Below are positions 26,605-30,951 of a stretch of DNA of 30,951 bases, piece after piece. Where the stretch lies: contig CAMVDS010000009.1 of the NCBI GenBank assembly GCA_947166335.1, positions 1-30,951 on the forward strand. The letters are read 5' to 3'. Made by a program: the position numbers and the translations under genes. Position 1 is the first letter of the stretch, and every line of letters begins with the position of its first letter. The stretch comes from an uncultured Mollicutes bacterium. GTDB lineage: Bacteria; Bacillota_I; Bacilli_A; Acholeplasmatales; JAEDCM01. The notes under the pieces were generated by a model that saw nothing but the letters and a program-made list of their open reading frames with translations, ran no database searches and was not told the origin of the DNA.

Positions 26605-27735
26605 TTAAACCGTAAATAAAAAAATAAAACGGGCCAAACCCGTTTTATTATACTGCCTAAGAATTAAATCAGTATCATTTTCTTCTATCTCTTTTTCATG
26701 TGCTCTAACATATTCATCTGCATTTTCTATAATTTGAGTTTTATCAATCATATTTAACATTTGCATTATTCTTATGAATATTAAAGCTCCTGTAAGAACA
26801 ATAAACATATAGAAACCAACACTAATACAATTTAAGAAGTTAGTTTCCTTTGCAGTCATATAATGTGCCATAAATGAATTAGTACAAGAAACACATCCTA
26901 TTATTAATACGATTATTGAAACTGATAATAAACAAATTGTTATTATATTATTTCTCTTGTTCTTGAAGAACTCTAATACAAATGATCCAATATAACATAA
27001 TAACATTATTATCATGAATGGATAGAATCCTTCTTTACCATTATATCCACCATAATTCTTATATTTAAACATCATATAGAAAGGTGAATACATAAATTTA
27101 GAATAGTCGCCTTTTGCATATCCATACATTGTATCAAATCTTTCTATGCTTATCCTACTACATATAGGTGTATAGAAAAACATACATATTAATTCAGTAA
27201 GAATTGATAAGAAAAATATACTAGAAATATTTATATTAACTACATCATCATTCTTTCTATATCTCATTCTAATTTGGAATGTTAAATATATTAATCCAAT
27301 ATATTTTGCAATACCTATATATGCACCAAAGAATCCTTTAGTTATGCAAAATATTGGTGATGTATCACCTACATATCTCGCATTTAGTGCTACTAAAAAC
27401 AAATAAATTAATAAACCTAAAATAGATACTGGCAATGTTAAGTTTGATTGCTTTAAACTTAATTTATAATTAGTTCTAGAAAAATACAATAATGCAATCA
27501 TAATTACTGGAGAAATTAATCCAATAGTGTAAAAAATTAATGAATAATTGTGATCAATATGCTCTTTTAATACGTATTGTTCAAGCGGAATTTTATCAAC
27601 AAAAGCTCTATCAAATAGCGTTAAACCAGATGTAATAACTCCATCTGATATTTCAACAGCTATAAAGAAAAAATCAAATATTAGAGAAATGGATATGAAC
27701 AATATTAACATCCTATACAATTTAACTCTTTTCAT
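26605..27735 (-). CDS. Polytopic membrane protein, unknown function; frame runs through its own terminator
   Basis: A 376-aa protein with about eight to nine hydrophobic segments spread along most of its length and a charged C-terminal tail (VRAHEKEIEENDTDL). The start is the ATG at 27735, one base after the stop of the upstream gene (TAA A ATG), so it is translationally coupled; a TTG at 27759 is rejected. No family was recognised. The last 15 codons are encoded by a perfect 11-bp terminator stem plus T-run (26623-26649), and the stop codon lies beyond the expected transcript end. Either the frame was extended by a late frameshift (a TAG in another frame sits just before the hairpin) or the mRNA is genuinely non-stop. 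Confidence 0.7.
   Translation of the reverse strand: MKRVKLYRMLILFISISLIFDFFFIAVEISDGVITSGLTLFDRAFVDKIPLEQYVLKEHIDHNYSLIFYTIGLISPVIMIALLYFSRTNYKLSLKQSNLTLPVSILGLLIYLFLVALNARYVGDTSPIFCITKGFFGAYIGIAKYIGLIYLTFQIRMRYRKNDDVVNINISSIFFLSILTELICMFFYTPICSRISIERFDTMYGYAKGDYSKFMYSPFYMMFKYKNYGGYNGKEGFYPFMIIMLLCYIGSFVLEFFKNKRNNIITICLLSVSIIVLIIGCVSCTNSFMAHYMTAKETNFLNCISVGFYMFIVLTGALIFIRIMQMLNMIDKTQIIENADEYVRAHEKEIEENDTDLILRQYNKTGLARFIFLFTV
26623..26649 (-). terminator. Intrinsic terminator inside the 3' end of the 376-aa membrane-protein gene
   Basis: AATAAAACGGG, a 5-base loop and CCCGTTTTATT form a perfect 11-bp stem followed by TTTTTATTTACGG on the minus strand. It ends the five-gene cluster. It lies inside the open frame, 16 bases upstream of the in-frame stop codon at 26605-26607. 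Confidence 0.9.
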
Positions 27736-27736
27736 T

Positions 27737-29158
27737 TTATCTAAATTTACCCTTTCCAATAAAGTTTCCTTCTACTCCTAAAAAATACTGAAGGTTTTTC
27801 CCATAACAATCTATTACTATTCCTTTTTCGGAATTATAGATAGCTATATCTTGATAATCAGATAGATTTACTATTTTATTATTTTTTTCTGTTAATATAT
27901 CATATTTATAAACTGTTTTATAATCAATATATATTATTTTTTTCTCATCAAAGGATATTATTCTTTTTCCATTAAACTCTTTAATTGCTTCAATTTCTTC
28001 GGTGTTAATGTTATATCTATATAATCCAGATAGACCTATATATCTATCATCATTTCTTTTTTTATAAATATGAAGAGAAAAATATTTATATTCATCTACG
28101 CTCTTTATGTTCCCTTTTAAGTTTAAACAAGAATATCTTCCCTTTTTTGAATAACAATAATCATATATATCATTTTTGTTTCCTAGGCTTATTTCATAGT
28201 CTTTATTTAAGATATATTGATAAATAGAACTACCATTAAAGCTTCCATTTCCCATCCTTTTTTGAGTATCTTCATCCATTTGTTTCTTGTCAATTTCAAC
28301 ATCTTTAATAAATCCTATATTTAAGCCGTTATAATCTATTTTTTCTTCCAATAATTTTACTGTATTCCCTTGAGCAATTTGATTGTAAAAATGGACACTA
28401 TAGAATGTAACAACAAAATAATTGCTATACATTTCTATATCTATTGGATAGTTACAATATGAATATAAGTCGTCTTTTAGCCACGAGCTTGTTGTATTAT
28501 AAGAAGTTCTTATACCTGTTTTTTTATTATAAATATTTAGGTGAGTTACTATATAATCATTATTATAATTAATAGGCCTAAATAAGCTACTCATATCTAC
28601 ATTTGAAGTCCCTTTCCTAAATGTTTTATTCGATGTATACGCATCTCTATATACGAGTAATAGTATAAAAAATAAAATAGTTATTTTGGTTAGTAATCTA
28701 GTTTTATCATATTTATATAATTTTTCATCTAATAAATCTAATAAATCTATTTCTTCTAACCATTTATTCAATTCATTACTATTATTTGAAAAATAATGAA
28801 TGTTCTTATAATTATTTAGTTCAAATGTAATTAATAGCATTAAACCAAATCTCTTTTTTTTTATAGACAAAATATTTGATTTATCAAAATCTAATCCATT
28901 AATTGTTCTAACGAATTTACCATTTTTTTTAATTGTCCTTATATTTAGCCAAATTATAAATGTGATGCCCAAATTTATAACCATAGCTATACATATAAAA
29001 ATACATAAATCTATAAATTTGGATAAAAACATTACTGGTCTTGCTAATCCTAGCGCTATGTATCCAATCATATTAAAAAAGACAGAAGGTATAATGATTA
29101 TTAAAAAAACAAATATTAAAAGTGAAAAATATAACTTTAAATATGTCTTCTTATTCAT
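27737..29158 (-). CDS. Three-TM membrane protein with large extracytoplasmic domain, unknown function
   Basis: A 473-aa protein. The start chosen is the ATG at 29158 after AAGGAGGTAGAG; an upstream ATG (29221) overlaps the preceding gene and includes the ribosome site. TM1 is about 9-29 and TM2 about 48-70. A region of about 80 residues (72-150) follows, with KKNGKFVRTINGLDFDKSNI then strands and a C-terminal helix, PH-like in appearance but unproven. TM3 is about 155-171. The remaining 300 residues are Tyr/Asn-rich with repeated short strand motifs (LSGLYRYNINTEEIEAI, IIYIDYKTVYKYDILTE), suggestive of a beta-propeller-like fold. No family was recognised. It is gene 4 of the five-gene cluster. 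Confidence 0.7.
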   Translation of the reverse strand: MNKKTYLKLYFSLLIFVFLIIIIPSVFFNMIGYIALGLARPVMFLSKFIDLCIFICIAMVINLGITFIIWLNIRTIKKNGKFVRTINGLDFDKSNILSIKKKRFGLMLLITFELNNYKNIHYFSNNSNELNKWLEEIDLLDLLDEKLYKYDKTRLLTKITILFFILLLVYRDAYTSNKTFRKGTSNVDMSSLFRPINYNNDYIVTHLNIYNKKTGIRTSYNTTSSWLKDDLYSYCNYPIDIEMYSNYFVVTFYSVHFYNQIAQGNTVKLLEEKIDYNGLNIGFIKDVEIDKKQMDEDTQKRMGNGSFNGSSIYQYILNKDYEISLGNKNDIYDYCYSKKGRYSCLNLKGNIKSVDEYKYFSLHIYKKRNDDRYIGLSGLYRYNINTEEIEAIKEFNGKRIISFDEKKIIYIDYKTVYKYDILTEKNNKIVNLSDYQDIAIYNSEKGIVIDCYGKNLQYFLGVEGNFIGKGKFR

Positions 29159-29178
29159 TATCTCTACCTCCTTTTTAA

Positions 29179-29730
29179 TCATATATATTTTTTTAACAAT
29201 ATTATTGATATTATTAAACATATAGTCAGTAAGCAGCTTAAAAAAATATATATAAAAATAGTAATATAAATATAAGAAAAATAAATGAATATGCTTGATA
29301 AAAAAATGCCATAAAATATAGAAAAATACCTAAATTGCTTTTTTTCACTTAATAGAAAAGTTATATTAAAAATTGTCAAATATGCAATTATTATATGAGC
29401 AAAATAAAGGAAGAAAGAAAAAATATTTATTTTGAATCCAGAAGAAATAATAATAGATCCAAAATATACCAAAAATAACATAAATGATACTCCATAATCA
29501 GTTAAAATATTATAATATGCTTTTCTTCTACCTTTTCTTATAATAATCAAATTGCTAATATCATTTGAAAAGGATATTAATAACATCATTAATGGTATTA
29601 ATCCGAATATAATGATATTATTAGTCGTCGTATAAATAGCTGTTATACTTGTTAAATCAATATCATTTGCAAACAAAGAAATAATTACAATTATAAGGAT
29701 TGGAATAATATTTCTTGCCTTATTCACCAT
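29179..29730 (-). CDS. Small multi-pass membrane protein, possibly permease-like
   Basis: A 183-aa protein that is almost wholly hydrophobic, with about five to six TM segments. A basic stretch, LIIIRKGRRKAYYN (about 61-74), follows TM2. A comparable R-x-x-R-K-x-x-Y/W element occurs in small ABC-2-like permease subunits, so an export role is conceivable, but no ATPase gene is in the window. It overlaps the upstream gene by 11 bases and ends with TGA 20 bases before the next start, indicating tight coupling. The DNA is extremely A+T-rich even for this genome. Confidence 0.65.
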   Translation of the reverse strand: MVNKARNIIPILIIVIISLFANDIDLTSITAIYTTTNNIIIFGLIPLMMLLISFSNDISNLIIIRKGRRKAYYNILTDYGVSFMLFLVYFGSIIISSGFKINIFSFFLYFAHIIIAYLTIFNITFLLSEKKQFRYFSIFYGIFLSSIFIYFSYIYITIFIYIFLSCLLTICLIISIILLKKYI

Positions 29731-30337
29731 AAATTATTTTTATTGAAAACCCCCATTTTTTATTATTTGCCTTTTTTTCTTTAACAAACTCACTGTACTT
29801 TTTATACCAATCCTTAATACTTGCCTCATATAAAGAAATAATTTTATTATCTTCGCTATCATATTCGTCTGATTTTTCAGCATCTATAATGGCGTAATTA
29901 ATCTTATTTTTTAAGATGTCGTAATCATTTTTTCCCTTACAATGAACAAATATCGGTTTTATTGATTTTTTATTAATTTCCTCTATCATGCTTTCGCATT
30001 CTTTAAGAGTTGAATAACCGCTGATATAATAAGCGTTTATCAACTTATCATCAACAGAAATTATATCATTGAATTCACTTACACTGACTATTAAATCTAC
30101 ATTTAATTCATTGTACTTGTAAAACATATCATTATTATATTTTGCTATTACCTCATAGTTTCCTATACTATAAATATCCTTGATTGATTCACCATTAAGA
30201 TTATCAATAATTGTTATTCTTTCATAACTATTTTTTTTCTCTTTTCTAGATGCAATCATTGGAACAACAATTAGTAAAAAGCAATATAAAGCAACTAACA
30301 AAACTATTATTAGCGCTCTTTTCTTCATAGAAAGCAT
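29720..30337 (-). CDS. Single-pass membrane-anchored protein, unknown function
   Basis: A 205-aa protein with one N-terminal TM (about residues 7-29) and an approximately 175-residue domain, probably outside the cell. The ribosome site AAGGTGAT lies 5 bases before the ATG. The domain has alternating strand and helix stretches (ERITIIDNLNGES, NVDLIVSVSEF, KPIFVHCKGKNDYDILKNKINYAIID) and a charged helix at 170-195 (YKKYSEFVKEKKANNKKWG), with a single Cys in VHCKG. No family was recognised. It begins 23 bases after the secreted-protein gene and overlaps the next gene. Confidence 0.65.
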   Translation of the reverse strand: MLSMKKRALIIVLLVALYCFLLIVVPMIASRKEKKNSYERITIIDNLNGESIKDIYSIGNYEVIAKYNNDMFYKYNELNVDLIVSVSEFNDIISVDDKLINAYYISGYSTLKECESMIEEINKKSIKPIFVHCKGKNDYDILKNKINYAIIDAEKSDEYDSEDNKIISLYEASIKDWYKKYSEFVKEKKANNKKWGFSIKIIYGE

Positions 30338-30360
30338 ATTGTATCACCTTACTTAATTTA

Positions 30361-30885
30361 TTAATTTGAATTAGTGCTAGATTCAAAAATATAATCAAGC
30401 CCTGTCAATGTTCCAGCCCATGTATCGTTCCATGCTTTTTTAAAATACAATCTATATCTATCTGCATAGACTGCAGTAGAGTAAAAATGGTTATTATAAT
30501 TTACGTTATCATGTTCAACATGTAGTGGATCCGTTGTAGGAAGCGTTCCGGCGACATTATACATACAGGCTCCTTCAAGTTCAGTAGTCTCGTCATAAAT
30601 ATAAAAATATGCGTATACATCATGCCTTGTATTCCCGCTATTTCCGGTAGAATTCTTTTCAATTCCTGATGTGTTTCTTAAGCATGCATATGGACCAAAC
30701 TGAGTATGATCATCAATCTCATCTATTCCAACATCTAAAACATTATACTTTGGTGTGTTCCATCCGCTTTCAGCAAATTCGCGTTGGTATTCTATTGATG
30801 GACCAGTATATGCTTTTACTGACTTTATTGTGCCAACTACTGCTAAAGCAAATAAGGACATTAAAACAAACGTTGTTTTTTTCAT
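30361..30885 (-). CDS. Small secreted protein, unknown function
   Basis: A 174-aa protein with a classical signal peptide (MKKT start, hydrophobic core 6-20, likely cleavage after SVKA at residue 25) and no lipobox. The mature part is about 149 aa, rich in Tyr, Asn, Thr and Gly, with two Cys (68 and 107), each in an AC pair, likely one disulfide. Strand-like repeats (HDVYAYFYIYDE, FYSTAVYADRYRLYFKKAW) suggest a beta-sandwich. The strong ribosome site AAAGGAGGTAATTG fits high expression. As first gene of a membrane-protein cluster it could be a secreted accessory or peptide-export-associated protein, but that is inference. Confidence 0.7.
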   Translation of the reverse strand: MKKTTFVLMSLFALAVVGTIKSVKAYTGPSIEYQREFAESGWNTPKYNVLDVGIDEIDDHTQFGPYACLRNTSGIEKNSTGNSGNTRHDVYAYFYIYDETTELEGACMYNVAGTLPTTDPLHVEHDNVNYNNHFYSTAVYADRYRLYFKKAWNDTWAGTLTGLDYIFESSTNSN

Positions 30886-30920
30886 ACAATTACCTCCTTT
30901 CTTTAAAAATATAATTAATC

Positions 30921-30948
30921 AAACAATAACAAATGAAGTTTATTGTTT
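30921..30948 (-). other. A/T-rich hairpin upstream of the secreted-protein gene
   Basis: AAACAATAA pairs with TTATTGTTT (9 bp, 10-base loop). It is followed on the minus strand by GATTAATTATATTTTT, so it may be the weak terminator of an upstream gene outside the window. No promoter was recognised in the 65 bases before the start codon. Confidence 0.35.
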
Positions 30949-30951
30949 TTT

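Noticed and set aside
29179..29181. UGA as a tryptophan codon (mycoplasma-type code)
   Set aside because: Genes at 16 and 29179 end at TGA in sensible places, and the Trp codons I checked are TGG.
30361..30885. Lactococcin 972 or other known bacteriocin precursor
   Set aside because: It has a signal peptide and a membrane-protein neighbourhood, but none of the lactococcin 972 sequence pattern, no double-glycine leader and no partner ATPase in view.

Overview
The window is one strand of a low-G+C (A+T-rich) Firmicutes-type genome. All genes I accept lie on the minus strand, so transcription runs from high to low coordinates. The clostridial-type single-chain PurL, pth-mfd next to prs, strong AGGAGG ribosome sites, short 5' leaders and extended -10 promoters (TGnTATAAT) fit a gut Bacilli/Erysipelotrichia/RF39-like or clostridial lineage. 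The exact taxon cannot be fixed from here. TGA acts as a stop and Trp is TGG where I checked, so this is not a mycoplasma code.

Region 1 (30951-26605) is a tight five-gene cluster of unknown function: a secreted protein, a membrane-anchored protein, a multi-pass protein, a 473-aa three-TM sensor-like protein and a polytopic protein. The last reading frame runs through its own intrinsic terminator. Region 2 (26604-24840) holds two single genes, a small lipoprotein and a TPR-like protein, each with its own promoter and terminator. Region 3 (24780-19798) is prs-pth-mfd, with an intrinsic terminator between pth and mfd and another after mfd. Region 4 (19720-18453) is a class I/II aminotransferase with its own promoter.

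Region 5 (18416-4041) is a purine/one-carbon operon of about 14 kb: leader peptide - attenuator-like hairpin - fhs - purE - purL - purM - purN - purH - purD::folD - guaB - guaA - terminator. Fhs makes 10-formyl-THF, which PurN and PurH consume. The fused FolD half links that pool to methylene-THF. GuaB and GuaA take IMP to GMP. purF, purC, purB and purK are not in the window and must be elsewhere or absent. Two features stand out: the PurD-FolD gene fusion and a 19-codon leader ORF with a near-perfect ribosome site ahead of fhs. A third oddity is a 12-bp perfect hairpin that separates the only good ribosome site from the purD-folD start codon.

Region 6 (4033-1) is an accessory operon: an ORF6N/PLD-like protein, two tandem paralogous DUF6273-type lipoproteins and a membrane-anchored alpha/beta hydrolase. 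It starts from a clear promoter just after the guaA terminator. No tRNA, rRNA, CRISPR array, insertion sequence or known riboswitch was recognised, and no gene-free stretch exceeds about 200 bases.
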